DNA of 36,300 bases from Dunaliella salina. Taxonomy: Eukaryota; Chlorophyta; Chlorophyceae; Chlamydomonadales; Dunaliellaceae. The stretch spans positions 65,973 to 102,272 of the forward strand of contig MU069965.1 of NCBI GenBank assembly GCA_002284615.2, in the 5' to 3' direction. Below, piece after piece: positions 1 to 10,838 of the stretch. A program made the position numbers and the translations under genes. A model generated the notes under the pieces. That model was not told the origin of the DNA and searched no databases. It saw only the letters and a program-made list of their open reading frames with translations. The number at the start of each line of letters is the position of its first letter. Position 1 is the stretch's first letter.

Positions 1-1574
1 CCTGCAGGAGAGTGCACGGACGCATACATGCACATTTGCACACATATGCAAACATGTATCAGGTGACCCTCCCGCACGAACGTTCTCGTGCACTACAAAC
101 CCAAGCCCACTTACCATGCAATCACTCACACACCTATCTACAATGTATCCACAACACACACATATGCATAACCAATAGTGCGTCATTGAGTGGAAGGAAT
201 CTATTCCAGCACATGTGGGATGTGCCACTAAGTGAATTCATGCATACCTGGCCCAAGAGTGAGGGATTGGGGAAGGACTTCCTCTCGCGCCTGTTTTGCA
301 GGTAAAATTGCCTGCTGCTGAGCTGCATTAATGACCTCCTCACAGTCATCGTCGCTCATCGTGCCTGCCAAAAAATCCAGAACGTCACTAACCACAGAAG
401 TGTCTAGTGAGACTTGCGGGACGAAGCTTCATTCTTTTTGACTTGATGTCTAGCTGAGGCCGTTTGACACAAGATCGTGTCACGATCCAGCCCTCTCATT
501 TCCCCTGAGTAGCGTTACCATGGTGACATTGATGTTTACACACAGTAAACTTTTTAATCATAGTTGATTATTAATTGCACTGGTACGGATGTCACAGACC
601 CGCCCCACATCACATCAAGAAATTTCCCCAAGTGCAAACTCATTCCCATTAAAATACAAAAATTGCATTGCTGTGTGCACTGCAGCATGCATTGTAGTGC
701 TGTTCACGCCCAGACCAGGTTGCTCCAATCCCATTTTTGACTCCATGAGTGGTTTCCTGGTGCAAAATGAGGCAACAAAACTGGTCTCAGAATGTGATGG
801 TGCTGTGGCTGGGGAGATACAGGGGGTGTGGGTCCAGACATAGATCGGACCCCCTCTCCAAAAAACACGTGGAGCTCAGTTAAAGATGTCGAGCTCATTA
901 AATGCAAATTAGAAAGTCCGTTTTGTAGCGGTGTAAGTACTTGATAATGAGCCTAAGTATCATCGATGCGCAGTGACTACGCTTTTCGTGGCTTAGTTGT
1001 CTCCCCACTACACGTTTGCACTCGTTTCATGAGCCCCGATGCACCAGCTGTCGGGTTGGAAAATTTGACAAGTTTCCCAATATCGCCTTCCTGACGGGCC
1101 ACCAAACTCGCCGCTTTTGGGGGACGAGTACTGGTCAATCGATGAATCATTGTTTAAATTTTGGGGCAGCGAATCCGCATAGCTGGAGCGCAAGCAGCTG
1201 TCGCAGAGGTTTGACCAGCAGGAAGGAGCACCCTGGAGCCAGCAGGAGCTTGGTCAGCCTGCCCCACCTTGTCCCAGACCTGCAACAAGATATGAGGAAG
1301 GACATCTTGTGGCAGGTTGCTTCGGCTGCAGGCTGGGAACATGCTGAGTGGGTGGCAAGGGGTCTGGTGCGTATGCCACTCACGCGTGCACCCCAGCCGG
1401 CCTGATGGGTGCACTCCCGCACTCAAGGAGCACATGCAAGGGCCAACAAGGTCAAAATGCACGTATTTGAGGCCTAGGGGCACCTCTGCAGCAAATCCGA
1501 AAATTCACCTAATTTGCATCTCAAAACCAATTCTTGTGCATTACGCAGAGCTTGAAAAAAGAAAAAAATTGCGT
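1..1574. other. Unassigned left flank
   Basis: I find no recognisable gene or transposon protein here. The first 200 bases are rich in CA-containing short repeats. One open frame on the minus strand (228-435, listed separately) looks more like an exon than background. The remaining reading frames are short and overlap on both strands, as expected of non-coding sequence. The family B fragment begins near 1575. Confidence 0.4.
228..435 (-). other. Exon-like open frame, unidentified
   Basis: On the minus strand a frame stays open from just after a TGA near 435 to a TAG at 230-228, about 68 codons. It is acidic in the middle (MSDDDCEEVINAA) and follows a hydrophobic stretch (VSDVLDFLAG). A consensus-like 5' splice site, GGTATG, lies inside it near 243, so a real exon could end there and leave the TAG in an intron. 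I recognise no family. No neighbouring exon could be joined with confidence, so this could be chance. Confidence 0.22.
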
Positions 1575-2465
1575 AATGGTCAACATGCTATACGGTATGT
1601 TATTCCTGCCAGCATGTATGCATCTCAGATTTGGGCCACACTTTATCTAAAACAAGGTCATGAGATGGAAATTTGCATCCAGAAGTGGCTCTGAAGATTT
1701 TTACGCGCCATGCTGGGCGTCAGAACCTCAACACCTTCGTGGTGTGTATTATGAGAGTGTGGAGTGGAACCCATTCGACTTAATTGGCTTAGAGCATGTG
1801 TACGCCTCTACAATAACCTCACTCATTGCATCAGCTCTCCTCCATAAGGTTTTCCAGGCGGATGTTTCGCTCAGTAATTCCAATTCTGCATGCTGGATCT
1901 CACATCTTCTGCTTGGCACAAATGGTCTTAGGCATACTCAAACCTTCTATCAACAGATCCACAATGGTAGTCCTCTCAACCTGGGTCAGGTGGTTGTAGA
2001 TCTCAGGGCTCATCATCTTGCGTACTGGCAGCAACCAATGTTTTCTGAATGTCAACCTCATAAACAGTAAAAAGTGCACTTGTCATCATTGGTGTGCTCT
2101 TCCCACTCGGAATGCTCATATCACTTATTCACCTAACATCCTGCCCAAGTATTTTCATCTAGATCTACCTAAGCATATTGTCCGTAGTGTTGCCCGATTT
2201 CGGTTGCGTGTCCATCAATTGAGGATTGAGCAGGTCAACTGGAATGACAATATTAGTCCAATGTGACCTCTGTGATGCTTGTGATGACGTCCAGGATGAA
2301 CAGCATGTCATATTTAAATGTAATCATCCTCCCGTGTGCAATATTAGAAGGAAATGTGCATCTTCATTTTCTGGACATGTTCTCACAACTCTTGCTCATC
2401 AAGTGGTGCCTTTTTTTTACCTGCATCTCACCATGTCCATGCACATGATATGTATTGTTACTTGA
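1575..2465 (+). pseudogene. Family B non-LTR retrotransposon, 5'-truncated C-terminal fragment
   Basis: The translation, broken by several frameshifts and stops, matches the post-RT part of the family B copy at 20882-23594. It begins with a match to the segment YTLPASMYASQIWG, here IPASMYASQIWA near 1600. It continues through the WxxFxLIG and SxALLHKVFQADV segment and ends with LDLPKHIVRSVARFRLRVHQL followed by a Cys-Cys-His-Cys motif (CDLC, then DEQHVIFKC) near 2265-2320. This region is the zinc-binding C-terminus of the retrotransposon polyprotein. The RT catalytic core is absent, so the copy is dead. The 3' boundary is approximate because I see no clear tail or TSD. Confidence 0.72.
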
Positions 2466-4383
2466 ATCAAAACAACAATAAACTTTATCCTTTCTTGTTT
2501 GAACTTCTACTTTTTTTATGATCAGGCTAGCAGTCAGTCGGTTTGACGGAAGGCTTCCTTCTTCCTTGTAACCTTGAGTGTACCTTGCTTTTTTTTTCCA
2601 AGATGTCATGCCATCCCTGGGCTTATGAGAGACTTGCAAATTGAGATAAAATCTTTTCATTTGTTGGTGGCCTGCTCAGATGGTGGAAGCATCTGAAGAC
2701 TGCTATGGAAGCACCTCAGGCAACCCAACCTTGTTGGCCATGAATGCAGGCTCGGCACTATCCACCATATCAGTCAACTATGAGACCCACAACATGCAGC
2801 CTGGACAGTGCGGTGCGGGCAAACCCAGCAGGCAGTATCTTTTGACAGGTAAACAAGGACTAGTTGTCTTCAAGTAAGCGGATGGAATGTATAAGTAGGC
2901 GATAAAATGAGAGGCTGATGTGTGTCCGTTCATTGACTCTCTGCACTTGCACTCCAAATGATATCTGCTGCATTATTTGTCTGCATGGCACTCCTCACAG
3001 ATTGTGTTTGTGCCCTCAGCGTGTGCTTATTCACCGCCTGCTCCAACTGTTCGTCTGCCCCATCTGCCGTCGTCTACCCTGACTTCCTAGCATTTAACCA
3101 TCATGGACTGTTTGCACCAGCACCGGCTGAACGTCTGTATTTGCACCAGGTGACCAATCCCATAGTTGTCGTTGGCTTTGGTATGTCGACATGAAATATG
3201 TGCTTCATCAAGGACTTCGCTAGCTGTTTGCACTCATTTACTCATGTGCTTTCATCAGGTTCGCATCAAATTTGATTGTGCATGCTGTGTGACCGTCGGC
3301 ATCACCTTTGCCAATCTGCACCATTGTAAACCGTAGTGAAAAGAAATATTGTGCAAAAATAATGTTTTCGGCTGCGTGGTGACTGCGTGATAATACATTA
3401 AATGTTTATTTCGAGGATGCACAATTGTCCGCAGCTGTGTAGGAAAATGTTTGTTAGCGTGCAAGAGGTGTGAGCGGTCAGGAGGCACACACTCCCCCCC
3501 TCCCCCCTCCTTCTTCCAAACGGGGGCAGCAGCTGTCCCAGTTGCCCCACAAGGACACTGTCAGCAGGGCTTGGCAAGTGTTTCAAGCCACAGCTTGCAG
3601 CAACAGCTAAACTTTAGCTCTTGAAGACAAAGAGAGCAATGCCAAGCCTGATATGTTCTCAGTGTGCAATTTTCACACATTTGCTGCCTACTAGTCTATC
3701 AATTGAGTAGGCTGTCTCATATGCATAACCATAACTACATGCAAGCTATGAACCCTCTTGCAAGCACATGCTAGCCCATTCAAATTTGCCCAGAAGAAGC
3801 AGCTGCAGCAGAAGAGAGTAGTGAATGTGATTTTCTGGAGCCATAGGGGAAAAAGGCCCTGCGTGGTAGACGCACAAGTGTGTGAAATATTTATTTCAGG
3901 GGTGCGTGGTTAAATAAAATGTTTAACTTTGGGGGGGGTGCGGGATGAGTTTATTTCTTTACGATAATATGAATGTCATGATTGATTGCTTTGGCATGCA
4001 GGTCCTGGCAGACATGACAAAGAAGAGGGGCAGGGAGGAGGAGGATGACGATGTGATGGTGGCCCTCCTACACTGCGGCGGGGACATCGGCTGAGAAGGC
4101 GCAATACCGCCTTGGAAGACCTGTATGAGACGCCAGCTGCGGAAGATAATCAGTCCTCTGAGTTGTTTGATTACCAAAAAGTACACTGCTCAAACAATTG
4201 TGAATGAGATGCGTTTGCACAGAGCTTGTGGCAAGCTGTATGCCTTTGGTGATATCATGCGCTGAAGAGTGTGCTTGACAACTTCTTGCAGCATCCCCGA
4301 GCGCTGGTACCATTCCATGCTAGAACGAAAAAAGCTAGTGATAAGTGCACTTGACTGTGTGGTTGAGGCTGTTTGTGCTTGAT
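2466..4383. other. Unassigned spacer
   Basis: No protein family is recognisable. Two weak exon-like patches are present. At 2671-2846 (+) an open frame is preceded by a pyrimidine-rich tract ending in CTCAG and followed by GGTAAAC. At 3999-4200 (+) a patch follows TTGGCATGCAG and encodes MTKKRGREEEDDDVM and then, after a frame change, RLRRRNTALEDLYETPAAED. Neither could be extended into a gene. Homopolymer G runs lie near 3931-3941. Both patches could be relics of host exons or of unknown transposons. Confidence 0.3.
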
Positions 4384-4393
4384 CTTGTCTGCC
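4384..4393 (+). repeat. 10-bp target-site duplication, left copy
   Basis: CTTGTCTGCC here is repeated exactly at 5260-5269. The two copies abut the 3' tail and the 5' truncation point of the family B insertion between them. Confidence 0.85.
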
Positions 4394-5259
4394 ATTTACA
4401 TTTACATTTACATTTGGGGACCTTCAGCCAGATTGTTCGACTGATCAGCCTGTGACTGGTCCTCGCCAGCCAACATAATATCCATAAGCTCAGAAATAAA
4501 CAAATAAAGCTTGTTGTTGTGTTGCAAGAGGAAATCCTGCACACCCTGGACACTAACTTGCTGTAAATAAGGTTGTTCCATTGAAAAAACACCTGAGAAG
4601 CAGTTGAACAGGTAAGCATACTTTCTTCTCAAATCACAAACAGCTGCGTTTCTGCACGTCAAAAGGGCATGACTTCATCCTGAATCTCAGCACTAGAGCA
4701 GCAATCACACACGAGAGAGGTTCGAGAATCCCAAGCCGCTGTCTCCACCTTCAACCTGTGTGCCCTAAGTCTGAAACGGCTAACATTCCTTACAACATGT
4801 TGAGACAGATCCAAATGCATGTGTCTCGGTAAGCNGGCTGGGGCACGCACATTGTGGTCAAAAGGCACTGCAAACAANGTTTGATAGGTTGCCAATTTAC
4901 TGTAAGTCTCCCGAGGGTTTACTCCCTCAACATCTCTCCACACTGCCCGCAACCTGTGCCTTAGGTCAGCAGTGAACTCTTGAATAGAAATAGGTGTACC
5001 CTGCCGCACAGCTTCAACAAAGGGATCACAGCGCCGCAATCCTTGAAAGGCATCTAAAACTTGAGCAGTCCAGCAAGAAGGCTCACGAGAATGAATGTTC
5101 AGANCCGCTTTCAGCACGCTTCTCAGCGTCTCGCTATTGGACCTGAGCATGCTATTATACATTTTAACAACAGATCTGAACCAATAAAACTGGTGCGGCT
5201 CATGACCACACTCCCGCAAAACAGCCCAGTTTGGAGTGGTACGTTTGACACCCAGCGTG
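4394..5259 (-). pseudogene. Family B non-LTR retrotransposon, 5'-truncated insertion with TSD
   Basis: Read on the minus strand, the insertion starts in the segment LGVKRTTPNWAVLRECG, equivalent to KVKKTTPNWSVQRECG of the copy at 20882. It continues through FTADLRHRLRAVW and LDLSQHVVRNVSRFRLRAHRL into the zinc-binding end (CDCC, then IQDE). It finishes with a 3' segment ending in AATCTGGCTGAAGGTCC and an (AAATGT)n tail. The 866-bp insertion has exact 10-bp flanking duplications, the hallmark of target-primed reverse transcription. The RT core is missing because of 5' truncation, and the frame breaks near 4660. Three ambiguous bases (N) lie in this copy. Confidence 0.9.
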
Positions 5260-5269
5260 CTTGTCTGCC
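5260..5269 (+). repeat. 10-bp target-site duplication, right copy
   Basis: This is an exact copy of CTTGTCTGCC at 4384-4393, next to the 5' truncation point of the minus-strand family B insertion. Confidence 0.85.
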
Positions 5270-6887
5270 AGGACCTGCTAATTTATTTGGAAACTTGTTC
5301 TTGAGCTTTCTTTGGCTGGTATGACAGCATCATCTCATGTTGCAATCATTTTAATTCTTTTGGTTTCGTGTATTTCATTTGCACTGTGTGATGTCTTGAC
5401 GGGTGTGGGTATCTTGAACAGGAGGGGAACCAAATATTTTTCAGGAGGATAGATGAGTATGATCAGCAAGTATCTATCACTTGCGCCAGATAGAAACACC
5501 TACAACCAGAACTACTGGATGGCGCACACCAAGCTGACTTGGCTTGACTTATGTCCTTCAAAAAAACTTGTGAAATGAAAGTGAACTTGTAAGACTTGCA
5601 CAACTTTTCAAGCCGAGTTACACAAGTCATTTAGAAGTTTCACTTGTCAATTCACCTGGTAGTTCACTTGGAAAGTTGCAACTTGGGCCCAACTTGTCTT
5701 TACAATTTGAACGTCACAAGTTCAGTGCAAAAAAAACTTGCAAGTCGGACAAGTAGCTTAAGTTCCAAGTCCCAAGTCACCCCAAAGTCCCCGAAAAGTT
5801 GCCCACAAGTAGGGATCTGTATTGCTAGTGATTCCACTTCCTGCATCGGCATGCAAGGCTGTGGCCAGAACAGCTGTTCGTGGCCGTTGGCCCCACATTG
5901 CACCTCAACCTTCCCTTTTTACATATGCTTGTAGAGAAAAAATTAGCTGTCCAACGCACTTCTCAGGTCCCAGAGTGGTGCAGGCCTGCTCCCTAGGGAG
6001 CACTGAGATAAGGCCAAATAACACTAAATGAGACAGTTTGCCTAAAGAAGGGGGGGGGGGCCGTTCGTGGGGACGACCTGGGGTCCTCAGGAAGCTCCCC
6101 CCCGGCTTACCTGACCTACAGCGATGGTTGGGCATTTCATCAGAAGCACATACCGGGGGTTATGGGGGCTGGGGCGGGGGTTCAGAAATCCGCTCCCAGG
6201 ACCCCATATGGAAAGTGCATTTTGAGTGTGATTTAACGTCGCAGAGCAACCACTTGCACCATTCGGGGCCGCTACAATTTTGCTGGGACGAATGAAATGA
6301 TAGAAGAAAACTCGAGCGTTTAAATGCGAGCTGCTTTGGCGGGTTGACCAGATCTCTAGAGTCCCTGATGTTTTGGTAAATGCCCACCCGTCACTGCTCG
6401 CAGGGAGGCACTCCACACCTGGGCCCCCGAATTTGGCAAGAACACCAACCTAAGCATGCTAAACAAGACCTCATACTCAGGTTGTTGCCAAACACTGTGC
6501 TTCCCTGTCCTCCATTTCTGCACCACTTTTGCCTGGAAGGCACTCTCACGCACTGTGCTTTGGGAGTGCTTTGGGACCTAATATTGCCCCCCACACTGCT
6601 GGGTCAGGTTTGACCCAAAAACTACCTGAGAGCCAAAATGTGGGGCAAATTCAGGTCAGAGCATGCTTTTTGGAACCCTTTTACCTGGAAAGTCAAAAGC
6701 TTGACATAAGCTTGAATCCTAAAATGCCTAAAATGCCCCTGGCCCACTCATTGCGCTCCATCGCAACTTTTTTAATGCAGAAGTGCCAAATAAGTTACCC
6801 TAGACTGTCCTGGATACAAAAGAGGTGGATGTCCGCCTGCTTCATTATCTCCCTCGATTTTTACCCAGCATGCCCAGCCTGATTTAA
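5270..6887. other. Unassigned spacer with a CAAGT/ACTTG cluster
   Basis: I recognise no coding region. From about 5530 to 5812 the pentamer CAAGT or its complement ACTTG occurs about sixteen times on both strands, far above chance. Such clustering is typical of subterminal repeats of DNA transposons, but I could not find matching terminal inverted repeats. A run of G lies at about 6051-6060. The rest is featureless to my reading. Confidence 0.35.
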
Positions 6888-7712
6888 AGGTCATGAGGGA
6901 AGAAGCACTTAGCTATACTTATGTTTGAGGAATGTGTAGGGGGTTGGAGGTTGTATTGTGCAAGTTTGAAATTGCTCTTCATGCCTGTGTAGGCCAGGCC
7001 TGCTCCCACAGGGCTTTTGCTGAGTGCTTTAGTAATCATTCTGCCTGCAATGCTATAGCGTTCAGTTTTCATGTTGGAGATGATATGGGTCCGGCAGCCT
7101 GAGAGCATGTGGAGTGCGCTGTCCAATTGATGGCAGCCCGGGAGAGGGCGTGTTGGGTCAGTAGACCTTTTAAAACGTACTGCATGTTTTTGATCGTGGA
7201 GGGCCATTGTACAGGGTGTCTGTTCGGTACCTAAGGACCTTGGTCTGTTACTTGAGGGTCACAGCTTTACATGCCAGAAATTTATTTCTTTAAAGCATTA
7301 CTAATTGAGATTGCAGTGGGGTAAGTATTAGACATTCTGAGTAAGTTTCGTCAATTTCGGTAGCTATAAGTGCCGAGGTTTGCTGTTCATAATTTGTGCT
7401 TTTCGTGCATTGCTTGTTTAAGTTTGTCTTGGAGGTGTGAAAGGGGGCAGTAGTTTCCATGAGAGCAGTTTGTTGTGACGAATGCAGCAAGCCAAAAGGC
7501 ATGGAAGAGAGGATTTCCTGCTTGATAGGGTGAGCTGTCAGCTTTATTAGGCAACACAGGTGCTTGAAGTGCAAAAGCACCTGCGCCTTCATTACCAAGG
7601 ATGCCACTGAGTAAATTTTTTCCTGGAGAAGTGTATAGGGTCTTCTGATGCACTATTGCAAATTAATTGCTTATTTATTACTTCTTTGAGTAGTGTTTCG
7701 TTTAAGTGCCTG
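6888..7712 (-). pseudogene. Family A-related retrotransposon fragment: end of RNase H, Cys/His knuckle, start of endonuclease region
   Basis: The minus strand first encodes the end of RNase H. The segment ETLLKEVINKQLICNSASEDPIHF aligns with TPLLKEIIACINASEGPVHF of the plus-strand A' copy, and a GILGNEGA motif lies in another frame. It then encodes the linker LQDKLKQAMHEKHKL and the knuckle CHQLDSALHMLSGCRTHIISNMKTER, almost identical to the outer family A copy near 18600. The fragment ends at FFPHDL, just before the RPDALL endonuclease motif seen in complete copies, so it is truncated at both ends. Frameshifts separate the three pieces. No TSD was found. Confidence 0.72.
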
Positions 7713-7714
7713 GA

Positions 7715-8105
7715 CATATTTGGGGGTTTAAGGATCTGGCTTAGATTTGATTGTGAACCGATTAACCTGAGCCGCTTTATTATAGACATCAGGACGAGAC
7801 ATTTGCAGTATTGGGCTCCATTCTCAGACTCACACCCCAGGGAACGCAATAGTAATCGGCTAGCTTACCATCAATGGTGCTCCTTACCCACAAACAGAGC
7901 CATGGCTACTATTTCCCTTTTAGACTTCCCCAGTACATTACTTGACTTCCCAGGTACATTACTTGACACACCCCAGGATCTTATTTGCAGCGTGGCTCGC
8001 TTTACACTCCGTGTCCACACCCTTATTTTGACAGCAACCTGGAATCCTGGCTCTTCCCTCAATTGTGACATATGTCAGGCTACTGGTGATCTTCAAGATC
8101 ACATA
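7715..8105 (+). pseudogene. Family B retrotransposon C-terminal fragment
   Basis: The plus frame has PINLSRFIIDIRTRHLQYW, then NRLAYHQWCSLP, then TPQDLICSVARFTLRVHTL and CDICQATGDLQDH. These match in order the post-RT and zinc-binding segments of other family B copies (LRKRLRGVW, NKLAKYHHWVALP, LGKHMLRNIARFRLHAHTL, CDKCDLGGLQDEKH). This piece has no internal stop and runs directly into family A'-type sequence at about 8106, making one long open frame. Only the last ~130 residues of the polyprotein are present. Confidence 0.7.
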
Positions 8106-8431
8106 TCAAGGCCAACTTCCCTTCATTACACCTTTCAAGCTATAGCAAACGTCATATGGACACCAAAAACCCGTGCACTCCTGAGACTGATCGCTTGCGT
8201 TGTACATCCTCTCCCGAAAGCTGGTATTTCAAATTTCTTTTCTATCTTTTCTGATGAGCACACACATGTCTCAAATGCCGAAGCCCTGAATTCCTACCAT
8301 CACACCATGAAGAAGAAGCAGACTACCGCTCTCAACAGGCTTGCGTCTCTTGCAAACTGCAATAATCTCAGCCAATCCGCTATTGGCCACGTTTTTACAA
8401 ACACTGATGCCGACCCCAACAAAGCCCCTGA
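8106..8431 (+). pseudogene. Family A' retrotransposon, left part (linker start)
   Basis: The plus frame encodes LLRLIACVVHPLPKAGISNFF, then THVSNAEALNSYH and KKKQTTALNRLASLANC. These match the start of the family A linker in both minus-strand copies (LPTLITCIMQPLLNMGIS; KCKIALNRLAALVHL; KRKIALNRLAALVNL). The element appears to continue at about 25726 on the far side of the outer family A insertion. This piece and the A' right part would then be one interrupted element. Confidence 0.55.
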
Positions 8432-9263
8432 AAAAGAAAGAAAAAAAGAAATAACTATGTAGGCAGAGAAACTCTCCTTACATCAATTAAGGAAAAGGAG
8501 ACACATTGTTTCAAAAGAGAGCCGTGAGCCCCCTTCACCACAAGGTATGAAAAAGAGAAAGCTAATGTGGATTTGGAGGGTTACTAGAAGCACTTGGCTC
8601 TAGAACCTGGCTGTGGGAAGTATTCTTGCTTTCAATAACGCGGTGTGTGGAGACTTGTTTGTGGGTATATTGAACAGAATGGGCATGAAGTTGTTGAGCA
8701 AGCTTTATGGCACGCTGGTGATCCAATCCTATTTGTTTGAATTGCTTTAGGATATGCTCAGCGCTGAGCTAAAGACACCAAGACACACCTGGCCGCTTGC
8801 GTAAATAGTTACGCCTACACCCAGGAAAATAGTTAAAAAGTTTACAAAGGTTTGCATGCTGTTGCTTTGCTGCGTTCAACTGATGCGCTGGCCTTGTGTC
8901 TTCACAGAACTTGATTTCTATTAGGTGCACATGACGTTCATTTGCATAAAGTTCATGGGGTTGCCTCATGCGGCTGGCTCTGATGATCCTCCGTGGGGAG
9001 CTGGGCAGATCATGATGGGAATGGGTAGGAGAATCGCCGTTTGAAGTATGATTGGCATTAAAAGGGGTGATCAAAAGAGCATCTGGTCGACTGGAGTTGA
9101 ATCTTTTCCTCTTTGGAAGGTTTTGAGGGAAGAAGTAAGCAGGTAAAGTTCTGTTTGAGGCATGTGTAGGGAGTTGGAGGTCGTGTTGAGCAAGCTTAAA
9201 ACCGCTTCCTACGTCCATGTAGACTGGGCCTGCCCCCACAGGGCATTTGCTGAGGGCTTTTGT
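8432..9263 (-). pseudogene. Outer family A copy, 3' part: endonuclease-like domain, C-terminal tail, 3' UTR
   Basis: On the minus strand this continues the outer copy after the younger insertion. It begins TKALSKCPVGAGP and continues to the putative PD-(D/E)xK motif, SSRPDALLI near 9085 and HLIEIKFCEDT near 8910, with a following Gln-rich QLNAAKQQH. After a frame change comes the conserved tail IGLDHQRAIKLAQQLHAHSV, ending SNPPNPH and a stop near 8566. The 3' UTR shares CCTTAATTGATGT and CTACATAGTT with the younger copy and ends in an imperfect (TTTC)n tract at about 8432-8450. This region would encode the endonuclease that nicks target DNA; the activity is inferred from the motif only. Confidence 0.75.
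9255..9263 (+). repeat. 9-bp target-site duplication, left copy (younger family A)
   Basis: GGCTTTTGT here matches exactly the copy at 18465-18473. Removing 9264-18464 and one duplicate restores a continuous family A coding frame (NIAGRMxTKALSKCPVG), which fixes the boundaries. Confidence 0.9.
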
Positions 9264-9401
9264 GAAGAAGAAAAGAAAAGAAAAGAAAAGAAAAACTATG
9301 CAGGCAGTGAAAGCACTACCCACATCAATTAAAAAAAAAGGGGATACCTAGGGCCGAGGCACCATGTATCCACTTCACCAAGAGAAAGCTGAAGAAGAAA
9401 G

Positions 9402-10838
9402 TCAGTGGGGATCAGGTGGGTTACTAGCAGTAGCCCGTGCCTGACCTTGTTGAGAGTTGAAAAAGGTCTTCTCAAGAGCGCGTCTGGTGCTGACAAGTTT
9501 GTAAGCATACATGACAGAATGAGCATGAAACTTTCGAACAAGCTTAGTGGCCTTGAAAGTGTCAAGACCAAGCTCCTTAAGAGGCTCCAATGTATGAGGG
9601 GTATAGATGACTCCTTTCACACCTAGCAGGATAGTATGGAGGGTGACTTAAGCTGAGGCCCCAGAAAGATGACGACAAATTTTGCGGTGTTGCAGCTTGG
9701 AGGCCTCAAGCTGGCTGTTGGGCCGGGTGTTCTCACAGTATTTGACTTCAACAAGGTGGATGTGCCTCTGATCTGGGTGGAGCTGACTGGGGTCACGAGC
9801 CTTGAGTGTTGGTGGAGTGGCTGTGGCTGGCGCTGGGTCCTCCCTGTTCCCCCCACGCCCCCCTGCATTTCTCAATTCATAACGAGGATTTGACCTTGGC
9901 GCTCCTTTCAGAGGAACAACTAACAGAGCATCAGGTCGGCTGGATTTGAGCCTATCTTCATTAGGGAAGCGGCGTGGGAAAATATATTTAGGGAGGGTCC
10001 TATTGTTAGCATGTTCTGGGATCTGTAGGTCTTGCAAGGCAAGACGGTCTGCTCTACCAATGACCATGGAGGCAATACTTGCCCCAAGAGGGCCTTTGCT
10101 GATGGCTTTTAGCAGGATCCTGCTGGCAATGTTATGTCGCTCAGTTATCATACCAGACATGGTTGAATGTTTGCATCCTGATAAGATGTGAAGGGCACTG
10201 TCAATATCCCCACAAAGGGGGAATTGTAGGCTGGTGGAAATTTTGAAGCGCACAGCATGTTTTTGATTGAATAGGCTACATGTGCGGTATTTAAAAATGT
10301 TTTGCTTCATTTTGAAAGAGAGTGTAGACATGGTCCAAAAGGAATTGCTGATATTTTTGTGGATGCTGGGGAGTAGAATTTGGTAGAAAGAGTAGTACCC
10401 CGTGTTCATGTTGGCCTTTCCAAGTCTGTGTTTTGAGTGCATGTGTTTCCATAAAGCGTCATGGAGGTTGGAGAAGTGTTTGAGCTTTACGGTAGGTGGG
10501 TTACGGCGCCTAGAAGCATTTGCACGGGTGCAGCAAGTTTCCTCAAAGGCAAGCCACGTGGTGTCATGAAGCGGATCGCCTTCAAGGTCTGCACATGGGA
10601 AGGTTATGTCTGCGTCATTATTCTGAGTGGCCTGGTGTTTGGCAATGGCATCTGCGCATTCATTGCCAATAATTCCAGCATGAGATTTGACCTTGAAGAA
10701 ATTGATAGGGGTAGGTGTATTGCGTATGAGTTGTATGATTATCTTGAGGATGTGGCCCTGGACATGCTGGTGCTGAAGTTTTGGGTAGAGTACTTGCTTT
10801 CTGATCTGTTCTGGAAAGCTGAAGGCTGTCAGTGGCAA
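9402..10838 (-). pseudogene. A1 C-terminal part: RNase H end, Cys/His knuckle, RLE-like endonuclease
   Basis: A frame of 396 codons (10838-9648) contains in order: the RNase H end, FKVKSHAGIIGNECADAIAK (catalytic-type His at residue 53, Asp at 63); a knuckle, C209 ... H217 ... C222-K-H224; and a putative PD-(D/E)xK nuclease core, R301-P-D ... E364-V-K366. The stretch between the last two motifs is enlarged by a Pro/Gly-rich insertion. After a frameshift the conserved tail LGLDTFKATKLVRKFHAHSV follows, ending NPPDPH and a stop near 9402. RNase H would remove template RNA, and the nuclease would nick the insertion site. Similar segments occur in the outer and A' copies, so the order is not an accident of this one. 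Confidence 0.78.

Noticed and set aside
2958..3194. 78-codon frame with a hydrophobic, signal-peptide-like N-terminus
   Set aside because: It has no conserved motif, no splice context and no counterpart, and a hydrophobic start of this length is common by chance.
9264..9296. (GAAAA)n as an ordinary microsatellite
   Set aside because: It sits exactly at the 3' end of the A1 element next to the TSD and recurs at the 3' end of the outer copy, so it is the retrotransposon tail.
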